This document shows, piece by piece, positions 1 through 8,645 of a stretch of DNA of 41,890 nt. Positions within the stretch are counted from its first letter, which is position 1. Each line of letters begins with the position of its first letter. Position numbers and translations under genes: made by a program. Below the pieces are notes generated by a model. That model searched no databases. It was not told the origin of the DNA and saw only the letters and a list, made by a program, of their open reading frames with translations. Origin of the DNA: Promethearchaeota archaeon (GTDB lineage: Archaea > Asgardarchaeota > Lokiarchaeia > Sigynarchaeales > SOKP01); contig JAUWBH010000031.1 of assembly GCA_030605085.1 (NCBI GenBank), forward strand, positions 1 to 41,890, given 5' to 3'.

Positions 1-3
1 TTA

Positions 4-37
4 ACAACTGTCTTAAAGTTCATATTTAAGAAGTTGT
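4..37. other. Strong hairpin at the left edge
   Basis: Positions 4-17 pair with 25-37 as a 13-bp stem with one bulged base and a 7-nt loop. The arms read acaactgtcttaaa and tttaagaagttgt. No T-tract follows on the + strand. It could end the transcript of a gene lying to the left or be an element end. The pairing is seen directly; the function is unknown. Confidence 0.4.
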
Positions 38-187
38 GTTATCATGATAATATGAGGGTGTTATATGCTCGTGATATCGAATCTTAGAAAAGATTTTTAT
101 TTTTTCAATCCTACAAAAAACTTAACATTTAATCTTAAAAAGTTAAAAGAATAATGTTTTCTAAACGACCATTTTTTTTTTATATAT

Positions 188-898
188 TCACAATTGACGC
201 CCAATACCGTAATATAAAAAATACACACCAATTAATACAGTTAAATCGTAAATATTCCAAATTGCTCTCAGTTCAGGGTCGTTAATAAAAATCATAACTC
301 CCACTCCGATTAACTCTATAAATATCATAATTGTGCCAATAAAGTAAAAAATCCATTTCTTTTTGAGCTGGCTATCTTCGAATTTTTTATATATTAGTAT
401 TGAAGTAATAATTGTGGGTATTATAGCATAGCAAATCATTAATATCGTCGCATAAAGAAAAAAAGGTAAATTCCACTGTGGTCTAAAATGCGTGCTTTCG
501 TTAATTCTAATACCCCCAGGGATAAATATTAAAACTAAAAATAATACGCTAAATGTAAGGACTATACTTAATTGTTTTTTAATAGTTATTATTTTTTCAG
601 ATTTTAATAATAGGAGGTTAAAAATTAATAAGAATACATGAGCAAGGCAGAAAAAGTAATAAGTTATAAAATGTAAAGTAACAACTATAGTCTCGTCGGC
701 GATTGTAGTTAGAAAAGCGTATATAATGTTAAGAACTCCACCAATAAAAATACAAATAAAAAAGCCGCTAAATACGATATTAATATTTTTTCTGCCTCTT
801 CTAAGAATCAAAAAGGCAAAAAAAAGAAAAAAAATTCCGCCACCTAGAAACACAATAAATACTTGAATAAACCGTGAAAAGGTAATAACTTGAAGCAT
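188..898 (-). CDS. Hypothetical seven-TM membrane protein
   Basis: This 236-residue protein is almost entirely hydrophobic, with about seven predicted membrane helices: roughly 12-32, 40-62, 72-97, 108-127, 143-167, 180-203 and 215-232. Short polar loops such as RRGRKN and KKFEDSQLKKK lie between them. There is no soluble catalytic domain. The layout resembles the 7TM sensor modules that precede histidine kinases in many archaea, but no kinase domain is attached and no motif proves this. The ATG start leaves almost no polar N-terminus, so the first helix may act as signal anchor. The gene stands alone at the left edge, facing out of the window. I do not recognise a specific family. Confidence 0.7.
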   Translation of the reverse strand: MLQVITFSRFIQVFIVFLGGGIFFLFFAFLILRRGRKNINIVFSGFFICIFIGGVLNIIYAFLTTIADETIVVTLHFITYYFFCLAHVFLLIFNLLLLKSEKIITIKKQLSIVLTFSVLFLVLIFIPGGIRINESTHFRPQWNLPFFLYATILMICYAIIPTIITSILIYKKFEDSQLKKKWIFYFIGTIMIFIELIGVGVMIFINDPELRAIWNIYDLTVLIGVYFLYYGIGRQL

Positions 899-1588
899 CT
901 AAATCTACCTTTAATTAATAGATAACCCTTAACAATTAATGTCAAAAAGTCGTTTGATTTTGAAATTTAATTAATGTAATCTATAATAGTTTAAAGAAAA
1001 AACACTTTTAAATAATTTATGTATTAAATAAGAAGATTCAAATAAAGCTTAGATTATTATTTTTGAGCGAAAATATATCGTAAAATATGAGTATGTAGTC
1101 CCATCTCTCCATGATTTTCTTTCTCTTTGATTTTACCAGATCGATGGAATTTTTAATAAATTTTCTGTTTTAGGGACTTTTTCAACGCTCTCAATTAGAG
1201 CAACGCTTCATAAAATTGTTGTTGTATCATTCTTGTTGTATAATTAAAACAATACAATTAGATTTAGGAAAGATCATGGTTCAATAATTTTTTTAAATAT
1301 CGATTTTTTATAGTTTGATTTTATATTTTAAATAGTAGTTAAGAATAAATTAGATAAATATAATTTCTCTTCTAAAACATTAGTTTTTCCTTTTTTTTTA
1401 TGTTAAAAAAAAATTGTATGAATCTTATTGCAGTTAATCTGCCAGATGAATTTTTGAACTTTTTGCTTTAAAAAGAATAAAATCAAATTTCAAAATAAAC
1501 TTTTTAATTCGATATTTGACAAAATAAAAAAAAAATTACGAGATTTCAAAGAAAATAAAGAATAAATAATTATTACAAGAGATGAGAA
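899..1588. other. 690-bp gene-poor gap with one relic
   Basis: This very AT-rich stretch lies between the divergent membrane protein and the glycosyltransferase at 1589. The only coding trace is the methyltransferase 3' relic at 1057-1137. Reading upstream of the relic (about 1140-1270, minus strand) gives only short peptides broken by stops. No tRNA-like fold or tandem repeat is seen. Confidence 0.5.
1057..1137 (-). pseudogene. Methyltransferase 3'-end relic (copy 1)
   Basis: On the minus strand this reads KIKEKENHGEMG followed by LHTHILRYIFAQK and a TAA stop. It matches the last 26 residues of the intact methyltransferase at 8646-9272 (KDKENHGELG, PHTHILRYIFAQK). The rest of the gene is absent. 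The stop codon is retained, so this is the true 3' end of a lost copy. At the DNA level it is closer to the relic at 3117 than to the intact gene. Confidence 0.75.
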
Positions 1589-3085
1589 ATGAGAATATTA
1601 TTTTTTCCACATTTTATCTATACACCACATTTTGAAAGAGAATTAGAAATAATAGCAAATCATTTAGAGAAAGGAAATGATGTTTTTATAATTCAATGTA
1701 CGGGTCAAATGAAGAGATGCTTATTAAATTTTAACCACAAACATGAAATTTGCTATAAATGCAAGCAAAACTTTAAAAGAGGAATGAGAATTCTGGGTAT
1801 TACAAAAAAAAATATTTTAATGCTTCCAAATGATCAAATTATACTACCTAATTTGCCAAAAATATTTGTTGATGTTACTGAGTTAGCAAAATTCAATTAT
1901 AATGGAGTAGATTTGGGATCTGCTGTTGCATCAACTTTATCATGGCAAATTGAAAGTGATTATAAATTTAATACTCTTAAATATAGAAGTGAAGTAAATA
2001 GAGAATTAAAACGCGGGCAATATATTTATCATGTTTTTAAGATTTTTGTAAGAAAATTGCGACCTAATATTGTCTATATTTTTAATGGACGTTTTACTGT
2101 TTCAAGAGTAATCATTCGTATATGTGAAAAAGAAAAAATTCCTTATTATACCCATGAAAGAGCTGGTAAATTAAATAGATATTGCCTTAGAAAAAATACA
2201 ATTCCTCAGGATGTTAAAAATAACTCACAAGAAATTGATTTATTATGGGAAAATGCAAACGAGGAAGATAAAAATAAAGCTGAGATGTGGTTTTTTCAAA
2301 GAAGAAAGGGAAAAGATTATTTTTCCTTTACAAAAACACAAGAAAAAGGTTTATTACCAAAAAATTTCAAAATTAAAGAAGGAATCAAAAATATAACAAT
2401 ATTCAATAGTTTACTAGAAGAAATAGCTTATATTCCAGGTAGAAAAAGCAATCTATACGAAGATCATTTTTCAGCACTTAGAAAAATTCTTTTAGAGTTT
2501 AAAGAGGAGCCTTACTATAAATTTTACCTTCGAGTCCATCCACATTTGAAAGGATTAAATAATACACAAATAAAAGAAATTAAGCAATTGGCCTTAGAAT
2601 TCAATAACTTAGAAATAATACATCCTGAAAGTAGTATCGATAGCTATGCATTATTAGATGCAAGTGATATAATTCTTGTTTTTAATTCAACAATAGGAAT
2701 AGAAGCGTGTTTTTGGAACAAGCCTACAATTATTTTAGATCGTTCGTTTTATGAAAACCTAAATTGCGTCTATAGACCAAAAACACATAGAGAAGTAGTC
2801 TCCCTAATTAAGTCAAATCTTCTTCCAAAAAATCCAAAATCTGCCTTAAAATATGGATATTGGGAATTAAATTATGGAATTCCGTTCAAATATTTTTTAC
2901 AAATTGATGTGAATGAAGGATTCTTCAAAGGAAAAAAAATTTGTAGAATGTCAATAAAGGAACGATTTATTTTTTTTCTTCTAAAACTATTATTAATTTT
3001 AAGAGATGGTGTAAAATTCAGATTACCTAAATTAAGTATTTTAATACCATTAAAGATTTTGAAATTAATTAGATTTTTATTGTAA
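1589..3085 (+). CDS. Capsule-polysaccharide-type glycosyltransferase
   Basis: This 498-residue protein probably transfers sugars to a surface polysaccharide or glycan in the cytoplasm. The N-terminus (MRILFFPHFIYTPHFERE) begins a Rossmann-like domain and carries a cysteine set C37, C44, C55, C58. That set resembles the CxG..C..N..C..C signature of many capsule-synthesis-like glycosyltransferases. The C-terminal half has the family's nucleotide-sugar region, with RVHPHLKG near residue 316 and VFNSTIGIEACFWNKPTII near 370, as in capsule synthesis (Pfam Capsule_synth) and CDP-glycerol transferase-like proteins. The last 50 residues are basic and hydrophobic, suggesting membrane association. It is a single gene on the + strand beside GT2 genes on the other strand. 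The donor and acceptor cannot be told from sequence. Confidence 0.75.
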   Translation: MRILFFPHFIYTPHFERELEIIANHLEKGNDVFIIQCTGQMKRCLLNFNHKHEICYKCKQNFKRGMRILGITKKNILMLPNDQIILPNLPKIFVDVTELAKFNYNGVDLGSAVASTLSWQIESDYKFNTLKYRSEVNRELKRGQYIYHVFKIFVRKLRPNIVYIFNGRFTVSRVIIRICEKEKIPYYTHERAGKLNRYCLRKNTIPQDVKNNSQEIDLLWENANEEDKNKAEMWFFQRRKGKDYFSFTKTQEKGLLPKNFKIKEGIKNITIFNSLLEEIAYIPGRKSNLYEDHFSALRKILLEFKEEPYYKFYLRVHPHLKGLNNTQIKEIKQLALEFNNLEIIHPESSIDSYALLDASDIILVFNSTIGIEACFWNKPTIILDRSFYENLNCVYRPKTHREVVSLIKSNLLPKNPKSALKYGYWELNYGIPFKYFLQIDVNEGFFKGKKICRMSIKERFIFFLLKLLLILRDGVKFRLPKLSILIPLKILKLIRFLL

Positions 3086-3116
3086 TATCCGTAGATATAA
3101 TGAAAGGCAACACCAT

Positions 3117-3255
3117 TTTTTCGTAAAATATGAGTATGTAGTCCTTTCTTACCATGATTTTCTTTCTCTTTGATAATTCCTGTTTCCAATATTAAATATT
3201 CTTTGAAATGTTCAATTAAATCCTTCTTTGAAAAGTAATGAGTAGGTAACTTCAA
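3117..3255 (-). pseudogene. Methyltransferase 3'-end relic (copy 2)
   Basis: The minus strand reads THYFSKKDLIEHFKEY, then KEKENHGKKG and LHTHILRKN. This matches the last 50 or so residues of the intact gene at 8646-9272 (IHYFSETDLIEHFREY, KENHGELGPHTHILR). The N-terminal two-thirds, including the SAM-binding loop, is missing. The final residues are lost because the frame runs into antisense of the glycosyltransferase tail. It is a degraded copy and an open reading frame only by chance. Confidence 0.75.
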
Positions 3256-3293
3256 ATTACAAGCGACCTTTGAGCGATCTTAGTAAATCAATA

Positions 3294-4073
3294 TTATAGA
3301 TTATCTTTTATCACTTGTATACTCACTTCTTTCGTATGATAATATGTTTTTTTTAGGATTCTTTTTGAAAACTTATGATGAATTCCCCAATCGTGTTTTT
3401 TATCAATTTTACTATGTCTTTTTCGATATTGCTTATTTCTTTGTATAACATATTCTAAAGAAAGCCATTTAAAATGCAAAAGTTTAAAATTAAACTTTTC
3501 AACTTTTATATTTCCAATTGGATGTGCGATATGACAACCAGGTTCATAATTTATTTCTTGTATTTCATTTGGATTAAACATACATAGTTTATTATATTGC
3601 TCATCCTTAATACCAAATTTAATCTCATCATATATCATTTTTTCTGTTGTAGGAATAAAATCACCAATCATACGATAACCAGCTGGTTCAATAAGAGTGA
3701 AATTGTTTTCCTTCAAATATTGTAAATACTTGTGAATATCTTTATCATAATATAATAATTCGTCCATGTCGCATACAATTACAAAATCTGCTATACCACG
3801 AGATTCTTTCCAACAATTATTTTTAATTTTTAAATAAACATCGTTTCTAATCTCTCCGCCAGTATCATAAGTCCGCAACTCAATTAAATCGGGAAAAGAT
3901 CTAATGATATCTAAAGTTTTATCCGTAGAACCATTATCATATATTATTATCTTATCAACAAATTGTTTATAATGTCTAATAAAATAAGGTAATCGAATCT
4001 CTTCGTTCCAACATATAGTATATAAGTACATTTTTAACTTCTTATTCATTCTAAATCTCACATTTACTGCCAT
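3294..4073 (-). CDS. GT2-type glycosyltransferase (Glyco_tranf_2_4-like)
   Basis: This 259-residue protein has the small GT-A fold of the family that begins YTICWNEE (residues 18-25). An early DNGSTDKT (46-53) is the nucleotide-binding stretch, and D102-M-D104 (CDMDELLYY) is the metal-binding DxD. The middle domain includes EPGCHIAHPIGN and HFKWLSLEYV, typical of this group. It has no membrane helices. Three starts are possible (M1, M9, M15). A TATA-like TTTAAATATATA on the minus strand just upstream lies only about 10 nt from M1 but about 30-40 nt from M9 (MNKKLKMYLY), so M9 (position 4049) may be the real start. It is the last of three minus-strand GT2 genes read from 6197 to 3294. The substrate is unknown. 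Confidence 0.8.
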   Translation of the reverse strand: MAVNVRFRMNKKLKMYLYTICWNEEIRLPYFIRHYKQFVDKIIIYDNGSTDKTLDIIRSFPDLIELRTYDTGGEIRNDVYLKIKNNCWKESRGIADFVIVCDMDELLYYDKDIHKYLQYLKENNFTLIEPAGYRMIGDFIPTTEKMIYDEIKFGIKDEQYNKLCMFNPNEIQEINYEPGCHIAHPIGNIKVEKFNFKLLHFKWLSLEYVIQRNKQYRKRHSKIDKKHDWGIHHKFSKRILKKTYYHTKEVSIQVIKDNL

Positions 4074-4108
4074 AAAATTTTAAATATATATTTAAAATTA
4101 GAAAAAAT

Positions 4109-5089
4109 CTATTTTTTTAAAAAGTGATCAATTTTTTTTAATAAAATTCTAATCTTTTTAAATGGAATATTTACAATCCTATATCTTATTTTACTAAAAA
4201 ATGTAACCAATAATATTAAATTGAAAATTTTAAATGGTTTTTTCTTTACGGCTTTCAAAAAAGAAGATATTAAGTCTTTATAACTTCCATTATAACTTCT
4301 AAGTATATTATACGATATGCACATATCTAAATATAGTTCCCATTTTATTTTTTTTGGAATTTTATCATTATATTTCATTAAGAAATATTCAAAAATTAAT
4401 ATCTTCTCTTTATAAATCTGTTCTATATCTGAGTCGATAGTGTTATCCCTATGCACTCGATATTTAGCTAAAGGTTCATTTATAAAATAGAATTTATATT
4501 TCTCTGCTAAAGAAGACTCGTATTTGTAATCACTATGAAATCTTAACTGAGGAGTGAATCTCAGATTTTCAAAATTCTCTCTCTTTAAAATAATGCTTGA
4601 AAAAAATAAAAAATTCCCTCTTAAAAGGTTTAAAAAGATGTTTCCACTTTTTTTCGCTCTTAAACCACCAAATTTTTGAGTAAATTTCATTCCGAGCGAT
4701 TTGCTTTGCCCGTCGATGATTTCTCCCTCAGTCCATACAACTAGATTTTCATCTCCCTCCAAAACTTCAAGTTGTTTTTTAAGTTTATTTTTATCCCAAA
4801 CATCATCGGAATTAAAAAAAGCTATAAATTTTCCCTTAGCCATGTTTATGCACTCATTTTGAGTTCGTGCTATACCTTTATTTTCTTTATGAAAGCATGC
4901 CTTAATTCTATTGTCTTTTTCTTGGTATTTTTTAATGATTTCAGGGGATTTATCTTTTGAATGATCATCAATAATAATAAACTCAAAATCTCTAAAAGTT
5001 TGGTTCAAGACACTCTCTATTGCTTCAGATATGAATTCCTCATGATTATAAGAAGGAAGAATAACACTAACTAAAACCATTCTTTTCAA
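4109..5089 (-). CDS. GT2 family glycosyltransferase
   Basis: This 326-residue inverting GT-A glycosyltransferase starts with VSVILPSYNHEEFI (7-20). It follows with the family elements DDHSKDKSPE (41-50) and the metal site N93-S-D-D96 (FFNSDDVW). A region near 190-215 (LRFHSDYKYE, YRVHRDNT) matches the usual acceptor/base segment. The C-terminal 60 residues are basic and hydrophobic (FFSKIRYRIV, LLKKIDHFLKK), suggesting contact with the membrane. The gene ends in TAG; reading through it gives no family sequence, so the stop looks genuine. It sits 49 bp downstream of the GT2 gene at 5139-6197 and 35 bp upstream of the one at 3294-4073, so the three may be one transcript. Confidence 0.82.
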   Translation of the reverse strand: MKRMVLVSVILPSYNHEEFISEAIESVLNQTFRDFEFIIIDDHSKDKSPEIIKKYQEKDNRIKACFHKENKGIARTQNECINMAKGKFIAFFNSDDVWDKNKLKKQLEVLEGDENLVVWTEGEIIDGQSKSLGMKFTQKFGGLRAKKSGNIFLNLLRGNFLFFSSIILKRENFENLRFTPQLRFHSDYKYESSLAEKYKFYFINEPLAKYRVHRDNTIDSDIEQIYKEKILIFEYFLMKYNDKIPKKIKWELYLDMCISYNILRSYNGSYKDLISSFLKAVKKKPFKIFNLILLVTFFSKIRYRIVNIPFKKIRILLKKIDHFLKK

Positions 5090-5138
5090 TTAAGAGTTAA
5101 ATTTTTTTGTATTATAAAATAGTAGTATGTTTTAAAAA

Positions 5139-6197
5139 TTAATTTTTATTAAGCTTCTTCTTTTTATTTTTACATTTATATTTCGGATGTAAAAAACCTG
5201 CCATGATTATTATTGCATCTATAAAAAACATTAATGGAACAACTTTAAATGCTCTTTTGTAATTAAAATCTTTATTTAGTTCAATTTTTAATTGATAACT
5301 TACTTTTTTTAATTTGAAATAGTCTTTAATTAGTATAAAAAAATAAAACATAATCCATGGTAATAGGAATATCCATATATAAAAAATATCAAAAAAGAAT
5401 AATGTTAAAATTATTACTACAATTGGGTAAAATAATTTAAATAATCCAATTCCTATTAAGAATAAAAACCAAGGAATATTTCTCCTCCTAAAATAACAAA
5501 AATAATTATGAATCCATTCAACATTTTGCTTAATAAATTTTTTTAAATTATTTGAATAAAATTCTGTATAAACATATAGATCTTTAAAAAAATAGATCTT
5601 TTCCCCTTTTTTATTAAATTCCATCCCTAAATTTACATCATCCCAATGTTTTATGGTTTCATCAAACATCCCGATTTTATCAAAAAATATATCCTTTCTA
5701 AACATCGAATTACCACCACATAAATGAACTCCTTTAATAACTCGTGAGCGCTCAAAACGAATAGTTTTATTTCCTTGAATTAGATTAAGATATTCTGCAA
5801 GTACACTTTTTCGGTCTTGAAACGGAAAGCGATTACCAGTAATTACATTATATTTTTTGTTCTGAAATATTTCATTAATTCGTTTTAACCAATCATTAGG
5901 ATAAATACTGTCTGCATCTGTAATGATTATAATTTCTCCTTGAGCTTCTTTTAAGCCAAGATTCAATGCCTTATTTTTAAGGGGGACTTTTTGCTCCAAG
6001 ACTTTAATTTTATCAGAATGCTTTTTTTGAAAATTTAAAGCGATATTATACGAATAATCATTACCTCCAGCTATTATAATAATTTCGTAATTATTATAAT
6101 CGTTCTCCAAAAGAGAATTAATACAATTTCGAAAATATTTTTCTGCATTCCAGACGGGAATTAATATTGATAATTTATTTTCTTTCTTAAGAGTCAT
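5139..6197 (-). CDS. GT2 glycosyltransferase with C-terminal membrane segments
   Basis: This 352-residue protein has an N-terminal GT-A domain: LSILIPVWNAEKYFRN at 9-24, then D94-A-D96 in ITDADSIYP. The acceptor-side element HWDDVNLGMEFNKKG lies near 183-197. The motif that is QxxRW in processive enzymes reads QNVEW here (near 219), so it is partly degenerate. After it come two or three membrane helices (about 230-300), then a charged tail. This layout fits membrane-bound transferases acting on lipid-linked sugars or polymers. It is the first gene of the minus-strand GT2 trio and diverges from the GT2 gene at 6398. Whether it is processive cannot be decided. Confidence 0.8.
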   Translation of the reverse strand: MTLKKENKLSILIPVWNAEKYFRNCINSLLENDYNNYEIIIIAGGNDYSYNIALNFQKKHSDKIKVLEQKVPLKNKALNLGLKEAQGEIIIITDADSIYPNDWLKRINEIFQNKKYNVITGNRFPFQDRKSVLAEYLNLIQGNKTIRFERSRVIKGVHLCGGNSMFRKDIFFDKIGMFDETIKHWDDVNLGMEFNKKGEKIYFFKDLYVYTEFYSNNLKKFIKQNVEWIHNYFCYFRRRNIPWFLFLIGIGLFKLFYPIVVIILTLFFFDIFYIWIFLLPWIMFYFFILIKDYFKLKKVSYQLKIELNKDFNYKRAFKVVPLMFFIDAIIIMAGFLHPKYKCKNKKKKLNKN

Positions 6198-6397
6198 ATT
6201 TTTTTAATTGATATAAATGTAAAAGATAATAATAAATTCTTTGGCTTTTAATAATTAGTAGATTTTCAATTAAATATATTGAGAAATTCAATAAGATTGT
6301 TTAACTGGAACTTTATTAAATTTAAAGGATTTAAGAAAATTACATTATTACTAAATTCAAGAAATCATTTCTATTAAAAAAAAAAAAAGTTTGTTTT

Positions 6398-7414
6398 ATG
6401 GAAAAGTTAGTATCAATAATAATCCTAAATTATAACAACTATTTATATACTATAAATTGTTTGAAATCTCTAACAAATCAAAGCTACAAAAATTTTGAAG
6501 TTATTGTTCTTGATAATGGTTCGGAATACAATTTATATTTAAAATTGAAGGAAGAACTTGAACAATTTGAGAAAGTTTTAAATTTAAAATTAATTCGAAG
6601 TGATTTAAATTTATATTTCACAGGTGGTAATAATAAAGTAATAAAAATGGTAAAAGGAGAATATATTTGTTTGCTAAATTACGATACTATAGTCCAGTCA
6701 GATTTTATAGAAAAAATGGTCGATTTTTTGGAAAAAACACCTGATGCCAGTATGATTACTCCAAAGGTTAAAATATATAAAAATGAAAATTATCTGTGGT
6801 ATGCGGGTGGCAAAATAAATTTTAGAAGCCTTCATGTTACAAATATTCGAGGATATTTGGAATACGATCCAAAGAATCAAAAATATAATGAGATTATAAA
6901 TACGGATTATGCTATTGGAACAGCTTTATTTTTTAAAAAAAAGATTATTGATGAGATAGGGTTAATGGATGATATTTTTTTAATGTATCACGAAGAAGTT
7001 GATTGGAACCTCAGAGCTAAGGAAAGAGGGTATAAGAGTTATTATGTCCCAACTACAATTGTTTATCACGATGTTTCTTATATTATTAATAAAAGAAAAT
7101 CTTTTATTATCAATTATTTTCTAAAGAGAAATTATCAAATTTTTGTTTGGAAACACGCAAAATTTAGAGATGTAATAATTTTTTATTGTAATTTTTTTTT
7201 ATGGAATTTGAAAGATATAAAATTTTATCTTTTTGCGATATTAAAAAAAAAAATATATCTTGTTTTTATACAGCTATATCCATTATGGCAAGGTTTTAGA
7301 ATAGGTATTAAAAGAAGAACCAATCGATCTTGTAGAAAATATCTTATAAAAGATTATAATTTTATAACACGAGCCCAAAAAATAATTCAATTATTAAATT
7401 TTGATTTTTTATAA
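6398..7414 (+). CDS. GT2 glycosyltransferase, rhamnosyltransferase-like
   Basis: This 338-residue protein belongs to the WbbL/rhamnosyltransferase-like branch of GT2. It starts SIIILNYNNYLYTINC, has VLDNGSEYN at 38-46, a TGGNN element at 75-79 and NYD at 94-96 where the metal-binding motif lies. The later segment AIGTALFFKKKIIDEIGLMD, then MYHEEVDWNLRAKERGY, is characteristic of the group and supplies the acidic catalytic base. The C-terminal 100 residues are rich in aromatic and basic residues and look membrane-associated. A long A-run precedes the ATG. It converges on the radical SAM gene at 7422, with only 7 bp between the two stops. Confidence 0.82.
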   Translation: MEKLVSIIILNYNNYLYTINCLKSLTNQSYKNFEVIVLDNGSEYNLYLKLKEELEQFEKVLNLKLIRSDLNLYFTGGNNKVIKMVKGEYICLLNYDTIVQSDFIEKMVDFLEKTPDASMITPKVKIYKNENYLWYAGGKINFRSLHVTNIRGYLEYDPKNQKYNEIINTDYAIGTALFFKKKIIDEIGLMDDIFLMYHEEVDWNLRAKERGYKSYYVPTTIVYHDVSYIINKRKSFIINYFLKRNYQIFVWKHAKFRDVIIFYCNFFLWNLKDIKFYLFAILKKKIYLVFIQLYPLWQGFRIGIKRRTNRSCRKYLIKDYNFITRAQKIIQLLNFDFL

Positions 7415-7421
7415 GATGTAG

Positions 7422-8333
7422 CTAACATATAGAAATATTACAAAGTTCTATGGGAAGCCTAAAATATTTTTTTTTTAATTCCAGAATTTTAAGTAATGGG
7501 TAATTTAAATAATCGCATATTTTATGTTCTCTTTTTATATCATTACAACATAAATAAACGCCTCCATCATAACCAATAAAAGTAATTGTCGACGAAATAG
7601 GACAAATATTCTCAATTTTTATGAAGTTCTGAGTTTCATATGAATTGTAAGAAGTTAAATTTTTATTGAAATCTGGAATTCCTCTATTTGTAATACTAAA
7701 GAAATCCCATTTGATATTATTTTTCCTACAAAAATCAATTATCTGTTCAATATAATCTTCATTTAATTTAGAAACCACAATATTGATTGTTATATCAATA
7801 TTTTTATGTTTAATTAGATCTTTAAGATTTTTAATCACTGTTGCGAAACTTATTTCCCGGTTGATCTTCTCAAAAACATCTTTATTAATACTAGGAATGC
7901 TTATACGAAAATCCTTTAATCCTTTTTTTATTAATTTATCCTGCATGTTTTTATTTAATAAAAAACCATTAGTGAATAATATCGGGTAGATATCGTTCTT
8001 AATGGAAAAATCAATAAATTTCACTAATTTGGGATGAAGAAGAGGCTCACCCAAACCAGAAAAAAATACAGTCTTCATTTTCTCTTTTGTTATTTTAAGA
8101 ACGATTTTTTTAAAAAGTTTCTCTTTTATAAATCCTATTTGCTTTATTTTATGTCTTGGACACATTAAACAATTAGCGTTACAAGCATTAGTTATCTCTA
8201 AATCTATAGAAATTAAACCTCTTTGAAATTTAATTTTTAACCAAAGAGGTAAGTGGTAAAATAATTTCATAACATTATTTTTTAGCAAAGGTGGTACTTG
8301 GCAGATTAATTTTCTATAAATTTCTTGTCTCAT
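7422..8333 (-). CDS. Radical SAM protein with SPASM-like tail
   Basis: This 303-residue enzyme has the radical SAM cluster motif C51-x3-C55-x2-C58 (CNANCLMC), followed by FFSGLGEPLLHP (the GGE-like SAM-binding motif) and LFTNGFLLN. The C-terminal part has further cysteines (ICPIS, YLCCND, KICDY, ELCNISIC), consistent with a short SPASM-type auxiliary-cluster domain. Start MRQEIYRKLICQV is followed by a basic, hydrophobic lead of about 35 residues. The stop is TAG, one of few in the window; the continuation reads LHLIKN and is not clearly a family sequence. Located among glycosyltransferases, it may modify a sugar or peptide, but the substrate is unknown. Confidence 0.82.
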   Translation of the reverse strand: MRQEIYRKLICQVPPLLKNNVMKLFYHLPLWLKIKFQRGLISIDLEITNACNANCLMCPRHKIKQIGFIKEKLFKKIVLKITKEKMKTVFFSGLGEPLLHPKLVKFIDFSIKNDIYPILFTNGFLLNKNMQDKLIKKGLKDFRISIPSINKDVFEKINREISFATVIKNLKDLIKHKNIDITINIVVSKLNEDYIEQIIDFCRKNNIKWDFFSITNRGIPDFNKNLTSYNSYETQNFIKIENICPISSTITFIGYDGGVYLCCNDIKREHKICDYLNYPLLKILELKKKYFRLPIELCNISIC

Positions 8334-8645
8334 AATTATTATTTCATCTTTTTCTTTAAAAAATTAATTAAAATCTTATAATTTTAATACTTAGAACCTT
8401 AAATCCTAAAAATGTGGCTGAAATTGTAAAACATTATACTAATTTATATTTTTATGCAATAGTAATACTATCTTTTCTTTGCAATGAATAGTCGCTTTAA
8501 GTTTGTAATTACAATTAAAAACTATGGCATGTCCGGCATTAGGGGAAGTATGATCCTCCAAAAAAAAAAGAAAAATGTTTTACAACAAATAAAAGCATGA
8601 AAAGAAATGTGATTTCGATTTCTTTTTTTTTGATTAATTAAATTG
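8334..8645. other. Intergenic stretch with no gene seen
   Basis: These 312 bp between two minus-strand genes are AT-rich and have stops in all frames. They contain short A- and T-runs but no convincing hairpin, RNA fold or relic. Confidence 0.5.

Noticed and set aside
2872..3255. A 127-residue minus-strand protein
   Set aside because: Only the first 45 or so residues are real methyltransferase sequence. The remainder is antisense of the glycosyltransferase end, so it is listed as a relic.
4105..7424. TAG stops of the GT2 gene at 4109 and the radical SAM gene at 7422 as pyrrolysine codons
   Set aside because: Reading through gives no clear family sequence, unlike the esterase at 38825, so ordinary stops are the better call.
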